Program-made: the position numbers and the translations under genes
Notes under the pieces: model-generated
What the model was told of the DNA's origin: nothing
What the model saw: the letters and a program-made list of their open reading frames with translations, nothing else
Databases searched by the model: none
Assembly (NCBI GenBank): GCA_030248295.1
Contig: JASANH010000606.1
Span: 1,550,001-1,614,000 of the forward strand
Source: Mesodorylaimus sp. YZB2_4
Taxonomy: Eukaryota; Nematoda; Enoplea; Dorylaimida; Dorylaimidae
DNA: 64,000 nt
Reading direction: 5' to 3'
In this document: positions 26,695 through 38,451 of the stretch, piece by piece
Numbering within the stretch: the first letter of the stretch is position 1
How the letters are laid out: each line of letters starts with the position of its first letter

Positions 26695-28839
26695 CTATTT
26701 ACCAGCTATCTCGTTTTGCTTCTTTTCTTCGGCGCGTGCTTCGTACGCTTCGACATCTGGCATTTTGACGTTTGCGAGGTCTTTGAGAGTGTGAGCTGTA
26801 ATATTGGGCAACAGTGCCGTCACGACTCCGGTTAGCAATGCGTTGTTTTGACCGTCGTGAAGAGTAAATCGAAGACCTTGTTCCAACGGCATAGGTCGAA
26901 GCAGGGCGAACCAAGTCGTGGCATTGTCGCCGGGCATAATCATATCCATTTTAGGTGGTAGAAACAGTTTGGAAGGTTCGTCCCACGTTGTACAGAATAG
27001 CTTTGTCACAAAGCCACTGCGTCGACCGACACTTTTTCCGCCCTCTTCCTCCGTCAATAAGTAACTTTCAGCACGGAACGCATTTCGTAGTTGGACACTT
27101 CCGGGAGCCGTCAGCCACATTCCGCGGCGCACGTCGTCTAAAGACACGCCTCGACACAGCACCCCAACGTGGTCGCCCGCTTTGACTTCGGTTAGCGATT
27201 TCTTGAATACTTGCAAGTCACTGGCGACAGCTTTGATTGACTTTCCGTAACCGGTCAGTTCGATATGGTCGCCCTTTCGGAGGACACCACGCTCCAACGT
27301 ACCAACAATGACAGTGCCGCGGCCAGTGACGTGGAATTTGGTCGAAACGGGCATCAATAAGGGGGCATCAATGTCTCGCATGGGCATGGGTATATTGTCC
27401 AATGCCTTGATCAGATTCAGAATAGCTTCTCGGCCGAGTTCTGGTTGCGTGTCTTCCAACGCGCATAACGCTGACCCCTTGATCACCGGCGTGGCGTCGC
27501 CATCGAAGCCAAAATGTATCAGCAATTCGCGGACTTCCAGTTCGACTACTTCCATTACTTCGGCGTCCACGGCGTCGGCTTTGTTGATGAAGACGACAAT
27601 GTGCTGCACGCCTATTTGCTTGGCCAGCATCAGGTGCTCCCGAGTTTGCGGCATGGCGCCGTCAGTTGCGGATACGACTGAAAAGGATCGGATTTTCGAT
27701 TAACAATCGAGCTGCAAGGATAGCTTGAGAATATTCGGAGACTCAAGATTCAGCCATTCAAACTACTGTACTACGAGCCAATGTACACGGGTGCTTACCC
27801 AATATGGCAGCATCCATATGCGTGGTGCCACAAATCATATTCTTGATAAAGTCGTGATGCCCGGGGCAATCCGTGTGTGCATAGTGACGAGCATCGCTTT
27901 CATATCCTACATGGGCGATATTGATTGTAATTCCACGCCGGCGTTCTTCTGGCGCCTTGTCAATCTCCTCGAACTTTATGAATTTCGCTCTACCTACAAA
28001 CAGGAAATAAAAGACGGTCATAATAATAATGGAGAGGTGTTGGGTGAAGTAAGTCCAACAATTACAGTATACTGTGGATACTGTAAGCAAATCACAGCGA
28101 CATTTTGTGTCTGCGTGAAGAAGACTGAAAATTGCAATTTGACCCAAAAATACCTACAGTACTTAAACTGTAGAGGCTCGACTGGCAATCGATACTCTGC
28201 ACGGAGCCGGCAGCTGGGAGCGTCACCCGTCAGGGTGACGTTTCAGCCATGTACTAGGTCGGAGGACGGGGTGCAAAAGCTCCACCGGTCACTCCCTCCA
28301 GTAATACGGACCCAGTCGTATTACAAAACGACAGGTTTGTCTCCTATGCTAAAGCTTCGATATGGATTTCGGCCAAGAGTCATCGCCATGGCTAGACGCA
28401 CACGGATCAGGCGACACGAGCTCTGATAATTCCGTTTGTTCGTTCAGTCACTCGTCAACTATATGAGCCTGTCACTCAGTCAGCCAAACCCGCAAATTTA
28501 TCCTCCCCGATCCTGACATGCTGATCAAACCCGCTCACCTCTCGCCGACAAAACCTTCGTGATAGCCGCAGTCAAAGTAGTCTTTCCGTGATCAATATGA
28601 CCTATAGTTCCGACATTGAAGTGGTCCTTTGTCGATATTGTCTGCTTAGCTTTCGAACCAACGGCAACCGCAGTTGCAAAAGCAGATGTCGACTGGAGTG
28701 ACAATGTGGTGAATCGAGATCTAGCAAGCAATTGGGACTGACTGGGAAGACTCGAACAAACACCACGGGATGTCGAAATAAAAACTGACAACCGACAGTG
28801 CACGCCTGTGCAGCAACGAATAAAATAACTGGATAACAT
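26695..28839 (-). CDS. TUFM: mitochondrial elongation factor Tu
   Basis: Three exons on the minus strand (28539-28839, 27799-27993, 26695-27677) encode 492 residues. The N-terminus [20 protein letters not shown] is Arg-rich and lacks acids, as in a mitochondrial presequence. G1 is [11 protein letters not shown] (Ile where Val is usual), switch [18 protein letters not shown]3 [12 protein letters not shown] (His-Phe where Ala-Tyr is usual), G4 NKADAVD and G5 GSALCAL. Domains 2 and 3 follow ([45 protein letters not shown]). After the usual end of domain 3 there is a charged tail of about 30 residues ending [11 protein letters not shown]. The protein delivers aminoacyl-tRNA to the mitoribosome. 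It is tail-to-tail with NEDD4 (276 bp apart). Confidence 0.94.
28221..28240. repeat. perfect GC-rich hairpin in TUFM intron 1
   Basis: CGTCACCC-GTCA-GGGTGACG: 8-bp perfect arms around a 4-nt loop inside the 545-bp first intron. The surrounding 250 bp are GC-rich compared with the AT-rich intron ends. Confidence 0.7.
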
Positions 28840-29730
28840 TTTTGGAAAGCTAGTCCTACAATAACTTTGACCAGAAATAAACACTGCACATAAAAATCAT
28901 TGTAACCGCAGATTCTAGATATTTTCGGGTTTTTGGACAAGTCGCACTTACAGGACGGCAAATGATCTTCAGGTTCCTTGTGCTTACTGCAAACCTTTCT
29001 AATTTTAAGCGTTGCCCGACGTTCACAGTGTGCGGCAATAGGTCTAGTCAGGTACTGAATTAGCATGGATGAAGTCTGTCGTTATTCATGCAAAACATGG
29101 CTTCTATGGATTGACGCAGCTATTTTATGTTGGCGCATTGCGCATGAGGAAGGCCTTTCCATGCCTAATATGGAGTGATGCATAGTAAGAAGGCGTGCCA
29201 TTATGAGCAGCTTGCTGTGTTCGGCCAATGAAATCGGTGTGGTCGTGGCAGCCCATTGGATTATGTCAATAGTATGATGAATGAAAAGGCGGGGCGCGCG
29301 GCGTTGGGAAACGTCGCAGCCGACGCCGCCCAGCCAAACGCAAGAGGAGGGCAGGAAGAGAGGAGGCGAGGAGGATCGACAGTCGGTTGGGTTCAGTTCG
29401 GCTTAGATTCTAAAGAAGCCGCGTTCTGCTACCGAACCTGCACGAACGGCTGGCGAGCACTGGCCCGATTCGGTTCACTTCCTTAAATTATTGATGCCCG
29501 GCTGGTATTCGAAGAGAGGCAGCACGTCTCGACGAGTCCTCTTTCCCAAACTGAATCGACGTCGCGATGCGTTATCTTTCAACGGGCACGACACAACAAC
29601 TGTGAGCCCCATCTCGAACCCACCACCTCCAATGCCGATACCAAATTGAGGAACCCGTTACTTTGCAAAGTCCCTCAGTAAGACATTTCAAGTACGAAGT
29701 CCTGTTTGAGCGATTCGCAAGAGCGCTCCG
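28840..29730. other. divergent promoter region, TUFM / Dpr-like gene
   Basis: About 890 bp between head-to-head genes. A 76-codon open frame at 29256-29486 has no recognisable features and is probably chance. No repeat identified. Confidence 0.5.
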
Positions 29731-32700
29731 ATGCGTCCCAGCTTCTTGTATTCTCTTACCGACACTACGTCGACCAACTTAGTCAAACAAACCATTTTGC
29801 GCACTCTCATATTGCTGACTATTTGGCTGGTCTGTTTTTCGAGTAAGTAGGATACTTTGCACGGTTCGTGTACCTAACTTCGCCTGTTGGCCGAGTATAT
29901 TCTTTTCCAACCATACCCTGTCTTTGACTACTCGAGCCAGTTCGAGTTGGCCGAGAGCTTTTGAGTGGAAGGCGGCGAAACGACTTTAAAAAACCCATTT
30001 TCTAGGCTGAGTACTTTGCTAAGTAAGCACGAGTGGCGGGAAATAAAAACGTTCCTTTTTCACCATTCAACGTACAATACAGTATTCAAAAAGTGCCTTT
30101 GCGCAGGCTGTTTTTATACTGCTAATCGAACTCGCAGTCGTTAGCGCTTTTCAGCCCTGCTGATCTGCCAAAATCGATGCTCCCGCGTGCTGTTCTCTAT
30201 TTGCAGTAGTTAACGCGCTTAGCTTGCACATCCGGGTCGCAGCTGTTTGTTCATTTTGCCAATGACACTCGTTAAACGATACGACAAATGGCCAATGAAC
30301 GAAGAATAGGCCAGATTGTTTGTTTAGAGGGCTCCCGCAAAAATAACCATCATCCTCTCCCATCCATCACCGACACGTCAGGCCAGCATGACCATGTACG
30401 GACAAGCCGAAGGGGTTAATGGCTCGCGCATAGCTTACAAATCGGACCTATTTTTGCATCTGGCTCGGACGATGCTCTCTTTGGAAGCCAGTGGGACGGC
30501 GTGGTCGCCATGACCGGGTTTCTTGCTGCGCTTTAGAGGAAAGGAAATATCTGCGCAAACTTGTCCGAGTAGACGAGACCAATCCGGCTTCTCGCTCAGT
30601 TCAGCTCAGTTTTTTACTCCCATTTAATCACACTATCGGTTTCGCAGTTGGTCGCGGTGCCCGTTACGGCAATGATGGAATGCGTACGCGGGTCGGACTC
30701 GATCGTCATTTGTCCGCAAACATGGGTGTCATATAATTTCCTTCCGATGCGTTTCTGTGGGCGCCCTCGAGATTTACGAGCCATGGTCCCAGTCGAGCCA
30801 GAGTCGATTAATGGCTTAGTCCCAACGTAATCATTACGAGCCGAGGAAACTGAGTGAACTTGATCAAAACGCGTGCCAGCTTATGAACGTGCACCATCGA
30901 ATAGGACGAAATAAGACGATGCCACGGACCAAGATGGCACTGGCCTTCGAGATCGTAACTAACGGCTATTGAATTAGGAAATTGCGCTTCTACACTCCGC
31001 AAAAGCAGCCTTCGCGTCCATACGCACAATTCCCTATAAGCACTATTTTGGCACTTCCGCAAATTCGTCTGCGGAAGCCTTGATTTCGTATTGCGCATTC
31101 GCTCCCCCCCCCCCCCCCATCATCAGCACGTAAAAATAAGCCAATTTATTAATAAAGACCAAAATGGGCTCAGTCAAACATGGCCAGCAGTCCCGCGGGG
31201 GTTTGACTAGCGTAAGCGTAATACGCTTATTCGCTGCGCGTGCGATTTGGCTCATTGGTGTCGAGAGGGTTGAAGGACAAAATGGGACCAAGGAAGGCGT
31301 TAATGCCCGAGTGCCAATTGTTTTATTAGCCTATAGACCGAATTCTTTTATGTAATAGGTTCCTGTTTGTGACACGTAGCTTTTTATGGCATCTGCGAAT
31401 CCTCTGCCCCTCCTAGGCACATGCGTGAACACAAAGCAGCTGTTTCTTTCGTTTTACATTTGCCTCTTTATGTTTTCATGATTCCGAGAAAAATGCTCGC
31501 ATATATGATGAAGGTTACATGAGATCGTTACCACCTGTCGTTTGAGACCACGAGGAAAAAATATGGCCTTGGTCGGGAGGCCGAGCAGGGGCCATATATG
31601 GACAGGATGTATTTTACGGGATCCTAAAAAGGCAGTGTCAGAGCATCTTAGCGCTAATTCTTTCTCGCCTGTTTCAGGTCCGGCGCGATGTAATCGATTG
31701 AGGCACCATAGTCGTCGCTTCTATGATGAACACCAGGAAGACTACTACAGCAGGCACCAACAGCTCGAATCCGATGGACAATTATTGCCCATTTTTGATT
31801 TGACGCAAAGCGACGAAGTGAATGTGCCTTGGGGCAGGAACGCGTATCTGCACTGCTCCGTGCGCAATAAGAATGCCAAAGTCAAGGTTAGTACGAAAGA
31901 AGTGCTGTGCCCTTTGACCTATTGACTAGGCGATACTGATCAGCCGCACTATCGGTCTTGCTATTGAGCCCTCGGCTGGTTTTTCCAACTGAATAGTAAA
32001 TTGCAAACCACTCACGCGTGATCACTCATGCACAAACCGAGAACGGGTGAGACAAAAAACGGATCACTCGCTCAATGTCCGCGCGCACAGCCTCGTTTTA
32101 GACAGCGCAATCTAATCAAGCGTTAATCACTGAACGGTGCATCAAGAACCCAGGGTTCATTTCTCTTCGCTCAGCATCGAGTAGTCAACAATAAACAGCC
32201 GCCGATTGTCTCCTAGCGTGGCTCTGTGATTGCACCCCGGGCAGACCCTTCCGCTTTTTCGCTTTCTTTTTGTGTCCGGGTAAAAAGGCTCGAACTCGCC
32301 TTGGGATGTTTTCGATCTGGCTTGTGCTGCTGGATAAAAATAGACTCAGTGCAGCGCAGCGTGAACTAAGGAGGTAAAACCGTTAGTGGTTTCTGGTATC
32401 AACCCGTCCACCCTACTTACGAGGGGGGCTTGGAGTGATACTGGTGTGGATAATAAGCCGAGAGCAAAGGGACGTGCACAAAAAAGGCAGCTGCAGGAAT
32501 TGTGCTGCATTTGATTTTGCTCTTTTCTTGGAAAGACTAGGCTTTGACGACTAAGCATCCTATGTAGAAAGTTGTTGCCTGTGTTCTCTTGCTCATTGTC
32601 CTAACGGGAGACTAGGCAGCGTTAGGTGTAAGAAAGCCAGACTAAAAAAGCAGTATAAGAAGCATGGTGTATGGAAGGCAAGAAAGTAAAAATACTGCCC

Positions 32701-35650
32701 CAGTATTTTTCAATCGCAATGATTCGCGGGGTCCAGATGATCTGGTATGTGGCCACATCCCAGTCTCCGACTTCGGATACAGTAAGGTTTGTCTGCTGAA
32801 AACAATGGCTGGTGCCAATCACTGCCCATGCATATTCATGTAGGATACCTCATTTCCATCATTGCTTTTAGGTTGCGTGGACTCGTTTACGAGATGGCAT
32901 TTTGTTGACAGTGGACAATCAATCGTTCGCAGACCCGACGAAATATTTTGTCTCATACGTCGAACCAGAGAACGACTACACGCTAGTCATCAAGTGAGCA
33001 GCCTCCCTTTGTCATTACGTATGCATGTGTCCAGCCGTCGGTCATCGCCCGCCGTTTGACATTGAATTGAGGCGATGCCTGCTGGACGTCCGAATCTTGT
33101 TTTCCTTGTGTCCTTCCTAATGCATTTCTTGACCAGCCCGCACGACTCCTTTACAGAAATACGAATCTGGATGATAGCGGAGTGTACCAATGCGAACTGT
33201 CCACGCAGTCGCCTCAGAGACGATTAGTGACGCTGACTGTTACGGGTAAGCAGACTGACCACAAAAGGACACGTTTCAAGGTGTGCATTGTTGACGAATT
33301 TAAAAAGGGATACACTGAATGAGGAAAGGATGAAAGTGTTTTCGGGCTGTATTATATTCAGTTGTGGGAGAGAACAGGTGAGGTTCCGTTCACGACGGGC
33401 CATATTGCATTGACGTGGTGAAGAAAGGAAAAATCGCGTGTGCCTAATGCACGGGTGTCTAACCATAATCGACTTGACGCCTATGGATGGCAGGTTTCAT
33501 CGAAAAGGAAATACATTAAGCGCACTTTACGAGCTTGTTGTCGTCTCCTCGCTTGCTACCTCAAATGTACATATTGCTATGCACACATTGGCGCACGCCA
33601 CCATCGCCATAAGGCGTGACTAAACGTCAATCCATCCTCACAATATCATTAATTTAACGCACGAGGGAAAATGACCCACCTCGCCGCATCTAAACACGGA
33701 ATACAATCTAAAATGAGCCTCTCAAAATGAAAATGAAGTCAATTTTTAAAGTTCGGTCCTTTTAAAGGTTTAGTCACGAATGAAGGGTTGTTGCTTCGAC
33801 TGTAACTTGATCAGCCACCTTTGCGGCGGCTTGACTTTAGTACATAGTTTTGGGACTGCTCTTTTCTCACCGTGTGTGGCCGCGCAGACGGGAACGGGAG
33901 CTTCCCGATGAATGCCCAAATCGAGCAAGGCTCTGCTTGCTTCTCCTGTTTATCTACTTAGAAGGTTTGGTTGGTCGTGTACATAAGGATTTCAAATAAT
34001 GGCAGCCTCGTTTGTTTGTCCTGGCAGCATTGATGTCACTCGATGATACGAGGCCGGTCAGACTAGCCGACGTCCATCGGTCATCAGTCGCCTTACGCTA
34101 GAAATGTTTCTCGAGAAGACATCGACGAAATTAAGGCGGGAAGAGTCGACCAAATATCGGAATGGGGAGTAGGGCAGGGTAAGGGCTAAGATCCAGAGTA
34201 TCTCTCCACATGTGTTTTGGACGTCATGGTAAAGAGTCTCAGTTACCCAAATTATGCGTTGGCGCGAAGTTTCACTTACAAGTCATCTGAAGTAGACCAC
34301 GAAATCATGCTCTAAACACCACACATATATTATGCTGCACGTACGAGTACAGCAGGCCTGATGGAGGATGGTGCATGCTTTCTCGTGTGCAGTACTCCTA
34401 TTCTTTTGCCACCAGTTTGTAGCAATTTTAAAATGGGAGAGGTTGTATAGAAGCTTGGAAATACAAGTACAGTCCTTGAGCGAGGTCATTTCATTTCCCT
34501 TGTGGACCCTAGTTTTACTTTTACAGTTAGTGTATTCCAAACAGCGAACACAAATTGTGTACACCCCAATGCAATGGCTGCTTCCGTCCTGAGTTCATCT
34601 TCTTATTTGGACAATGCGATTAGTGGGCCTTCAACCTCTTTCTACGCTACCCAAATCGATGCATAGCAAAAGCAACGATCTAAGAGACACTTCGCTGTAT
34701 ACACAAAGTGCGCTGGACTGGAGCCAACCCAGAACGGAAAAGCAATTTATTGTAATAAAATTTAATGGAAAATCGCTTTGATCGCTTTACGCTTGGGGCA
34801 AAGACACCATCCTTCCATCTTGCCTCGCCCGTTCGTATTCCTGAGGGTAAAGCGATAAAAAATCAATCATCGTCGGGGTTCCATCAACTGCAAAATGCCA
34901 TTTCGCCTTGAATTGTGTCCTGTAATTTGCCAACCATATATTGCAATTACGTACGCCCTTTTTCTTTCGACTTTTAGCTAATGAGGGCGAAATGCTAGGT
35001 GACAGCGAAGCACACGTCGGAGGCCTTATCAGTTTAAAGTGCAGGGTCAAGGTGATACATCCCAATCGCCAATTGCCAGCAGCCTTAATCTGGTACCACA
35101 ACGACTCTGGTATCCGGTTCGTTGAGACTGGAGGAAGTAAGCATCCGAATGTCATACGCTTATGAGAACATTCGCATTCAGCATTACATTTGCACAGGAG
35201 CCAAGAAAAAGGCATCGATCAAAGATGATTATCAAATATCGGAGACAATCGAGATCATTGACGCGAGGCCGGAAGATGCTGGCGTGTATCGATGTGCTCC
35301 AACACCTGATACGCTGGGTGGAAAGCTGTTGACTTTATGGGTCGATGTGACTGAAGGTATACTCTTATCCCTCTTAGCTCTTACCTTATAAGTGCCTCCA
35401 CGCTACTCTGTTTTTTCCAGGTGCATCAGGCGGCCGCGTGTCTGCCAGGAACACGCAGCAAGAGAAGTTCCTCGATGGGCGTCCGTCACGCAGCAGTAAG
35501 CTGATCCCTCTTCCAGCTACTTCCGCCCGTCCACATTATTTTTGTTTGCCTTGTTTAGGTTCGGCTGCCTGTATTCAGCCACTTGTTGTTATTATTATTC
35601 TTGCTACATCGATTCCAATGGTTGCTTCAAAACGAGGACAGCTTGAATGA
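29731..35650 (+). CDS. two-Ig-domain cell-surface protein, Dpr/DIP-like
   Basis: Eight exons: 29731-29842, 31678-31886, 32872-32993, 33157-33245, 34978-35136, 35198-35356, 35421-35495, 35559-35650. They join in phase to 338 residues. Exon 1 is short and encodes a signal sequence (MRPSFLYSLTD..., hydrophobic core LRTLILLTIWLVCFSS). Ig1 has the B-strand Cys (AYLHCSVRN), the core Trp (VAWTRLRDGILLTVD) and NLDDSGVYQCELST. Ig2 has LISLKCRVKV, LIWYHNDSG and RPEDAGVYRCAP. The C-terminus is hydrophobic (CIQPLVVIIILATSIPMVA), fitting a GPI-attachment signal or membrane anchor. The WTR..D.LLTV and DSGVYQCE patterns resemble arthropod Dpr and nematode zig-8-type proteins, which mediate neuronal partner recognition. 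Introns 1, 2 and 4 are 1-1.8 kb, far longer than elsewhere in the window. Confidence 0.82.
31104..31118. repeat. poly-C tract
   Basis: A run of 15 C residues in intron 1 of the Dpr-like gene. Confidence 0.9.
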
Positions 35651-37652
35651 CTTATGTTGCTTATTGACCGGTCCATGCTGCGCATATTCTTTCCTATAGA
35701 GCAGGTGTACATAAGCTCAAACCCTTGTCAGTCCTTCTATGCCGCCGTACACGGTGCTTGTCTATGATTGAATTGCATTCTTTACATTTTAGTTCCCATT
35801 TTGGTCAGTGATTGTATTAATGTTTTTGTAAAGCTATAAATTAAGTGAAAAATCATGTGCATGTTGGAAGTACAATATGAGTAGTCAGAATATAAGACCT
35901 CGTGTCTTATAAGAAGAGGTTTATTACTCGACCGCACCGCCTACGCACAGGCATGACACTGATTAGTCAAACGCATCTACGCAAAGAGCAAGAGTGCACT
36001 GGCACAGAACAAACAAATAACACACGTCAGACAAAGGTAGACCAGTTCCGCACAGCAATCACCAAATATCACCAGACAGGCCTAACATCAGACGAGGTCG
36101 CACTCATTTGCATAACATGATCTTCATTTCCCCTTACAAGAAGGCGACCAGCAAGGCACAGGATATGTCTACAGTACCTGAGACTCGATCTGCCGATGAG
36201 TGCAATCTGGTTCCATATTTCCTGAAGATTCCCATGTCGTGCGGGGTATATCGCAAGAAGCGCTTCATCACGGTCCAGAAACACCGAAACCATGCAAGCA
36301 CAGCGGGCTTTCAATGAACATGACGCACTTTTGGCTAATCTGACATGAACAATGTGATATATCTCTAGAAAGGACGAAATTAAGGTCGAACGTTTGAATT
36401 CAGCAGCTAAGGCCCAAAAATTCGGTACCCCGGAAATAGATGAGTAGATAGGTAATAAGCTCTTATTATCGGGTTCTCTCAAAGCTTTTGCGTGGCCAGG
36501 TACGCAATTATGAATCTTTGCGATCACGCCCGTGAAGGAGCACCCTCAGTTAGTCATACTATCATGCCTGTGGCAGTCTCTTTGAAGTCGATGTGGACAC
36601 CTTTCTGGCTGTCTCCTAGGTGAAGAGGCTGGATGACTTTGGTTCATCACCTTCATTTTCTCATCGACGATGGCGTTTCCGCTGATCACGGTCGAACCCC
36701 AGGACCACAAGCTGGCTCAGTCGACTCATCTCGTCTCAATTGTTTCTAACAATTAAGTAGCATGCTAGGCGTCGTTAATGCTATCGGCGGCTGTCAGGCC
36801 CAGCACTCAGCATTAAGCGGCGTGCAAAACTGCAACGTGAGGGTTATTTGAAGATGAGGGATAAGGATGAAAATGAAAACAATCGGACAGTGGTTCGGCC
36901 AGCAAATCGGAGGGCAGCGCTAGGAAGAGGCGCAGTGATTTGCGCGTCAAGCTGCCTATTGTGGTGGAGCGCACACATTAAATTAGGTTGTTGAGTATGC
37001 ACCAAAGAATGAACTGAAAAAAATCGATTCTCAATTACTTTGCGCTCAAACAGCATCAGCCAATGGCGAATTTCGGTGAGTGATAAATTGACTTGGGTTT
37101 CATGTGAAACTTGTGTTGTCAATGTCGCATTAGATCATGGTCAACAGTTGGCCTTTCGAGAAACAGACCTTAGCTTACTATAATGGACCATTTATCTATG
37201 CCAGCTTATCTGAATATGTGAACTTATCTCCCAAGCCAGCATTATATATAAGTGCTAAGAAACCAGGCCCAGGCAGGAAATGACGATGGGGAGACGTTTT
37301 TAAATCTCTTCTTCGAAAACTGGTGGCCTTCAGAGTCCGCCCGCAACCGTCTGAAGACAGAGGTCTCATATGGGTGAATCTCATATGGGAGTGCTTTGAT
37401 CGTGACTAGAGACCCAAGAGGGACGATGCCCCGCACGGCCTTGCTGGTTGCGTGTTTAAGCGGCCTCCAATACAACACCTGAACGTGCGTGTGATTGTGT
37501 CAGTGGTCACCTAGCCCAATGCCAGATCATCCCCACACAAGAATAATGGATCGAACATTGTAAAGTCAAGGCAGCGCATGCTGTACGAGCCGATGGCCTG
37601 TCATTGATTCCCCCGCCAGACGCTGGAACGGTCGGCTGCCTACTGTGCCGAC
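35651..37652. other. intergenic, mostly featureless
   Basis: About 2 kb. It contains the partial copy at 36654-36758 described separately. A 152-codon minus-strand open frame at 36069-36527 and others lack recognisable domains and splice context, and I do not call them. Confidence 0.45.
36654..36758 (+). pseudogene. partial duplicate of the orphan membrane-protein gene
   Basis: 74 bp (36654-36727) match 37691-37764 with about four differences. The segment corresponds to the end of the signal peptide and start of the mature chain (FSSTMAFPLITVEPQ). The frame stays open to a TAA at about 36756-36758 but loses similarity after QST, so the rest of the protein is missing. It is either a truncated copy or one exon of a diverged paralogue. 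Confidence 0.65.
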
Positions 37653-38156
37653 ATGGTGCCCATGTTGACTTGTTCGTTCCTCATTGCCTACATTTTCTCA
37701 TCGACGATGGCGTTTCCGCTGATCACGGTCGAGCCCCAGAACCACCAGGTGGCTCAGTCGACTCGTAGCGCCGAGAACTTGCAAGTGTTGAACGGTACCA
37801 CACTGAGGGCAGCACCTGATTGGGCGACGACGAAGGCACTTTTTAAGTGGGGTAACCTTTTTACAAAATTTAGCCCGGGTAAGACGATAGATAAAGTCAA
37901 AACCGCTTTTACTACCTTGGTGAAAACGATCCTTGCTGTGGTGTTTGCGATCGTCGGCTTAATTGTACTCATTATCATCCTTGTGATTTGGTACTGCTGC
38001 TTTTTCAAAGACAAGAACCCTGAGCCTCAAATCGTGTACGCGGGTGGCGGACCAATCATAGCCAGTGGCAAACCAAAGGCCAAATCCAAAGCGAAGACTA
38101 AAGCGAAGTCAAAGTCGAAAAAAAAGAAGGACAAAAAGAAGAAAAGAAAAAAGTGA
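37653..38156 (+). CDS. orphan single-pass membrane protein with lysine-rich tail
   Basis: A single-exon gene of 167 residues that I do not recognise. Residues 1-20 are a signal peptide (MVPMLTCSFLIAYIFSSTMA). Residues 21-90 form a short ectodomain with one N-glycosylation sequon (NGT, 47-49) and no cysteines. Residues 92-115 are a strong membrane segment (VVFAIVGLIVLIIILVIWYC), followed by CCFF, which could be palmitoylated. The cytoplasmic tail has a Gly/Pro stretch, then from about 140 an almost pure Lys/Ser/Ala repeat (KAKSKAKTKAKSKSKK) ending KKRKK. A poly(A) signal AATAAA is at 38258-38263, about 100 bp after the stop. A partial duplicate lies 1 kb upstream. Expression looks plausible; function is unknown. 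An unseen 5' exon cannot be excluded. Confidence 0.72.
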   Translation: MVPMLTCSFLIAYIFSSTMAFPLITVEPQNHQVAQSTRSAENLQVLNGTTLRAAPDWATTKALFKWGNLFTKFSPGKTIDKVKTAFTTLVKTILAVVFAIVGLIVLIIILVIWYCCFFKDKNPEPQIVYAGGGPIIASGKPKAKSKAKTKAKSKSKKKKDKKKKRKK

Positions 38157-38257
38157 TCGGCCTTTGCATTGGTAGAGACTCCTTAAAAAGAAGCCAACGC
38201 GCTGGAGAAACGCAGATTATTGTACTGTTCAGCATTGTATCTCTTGAATAACAGTTC

Positions 38258-38263
38258 AATAAA
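38258..38263 (+). terminator. poly(A) signal of the orphan membrane-protein gene
   Basis: Canonical AATAAA 102 bp after the stop codon at 38156, in the same strand sense. Confidence 0.7.
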
Positions 38264-38451
38264 AGCGCGCAGGACCAACTACGAGGTGGGTTGACTAATA
38301 TGCAAATGGAAGTCCAAAAATCCACACGACGATTTAGGAATTAACGCAGAGTATCAGGTGCAAATTAACGCAAATAGAAATACATTCTGCATTAACATAC
38401 GATCTTGTAGCACGCAGAGAGAAATTCACAAATTTATTATCGTACAATAGC

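Noticed and set aside
26695-28839. EF-Tu gene as bacterial contamination or organellar insertion
   Set aside because: It has two spliceosomal introns and a mitochondrial presequence, and the body matches animal TUFM.
36069-36527. 152-codon minus-strand open frame
   Set aside because: No similarity noticed and no splice sites in phase; overlaps nothing conserved.
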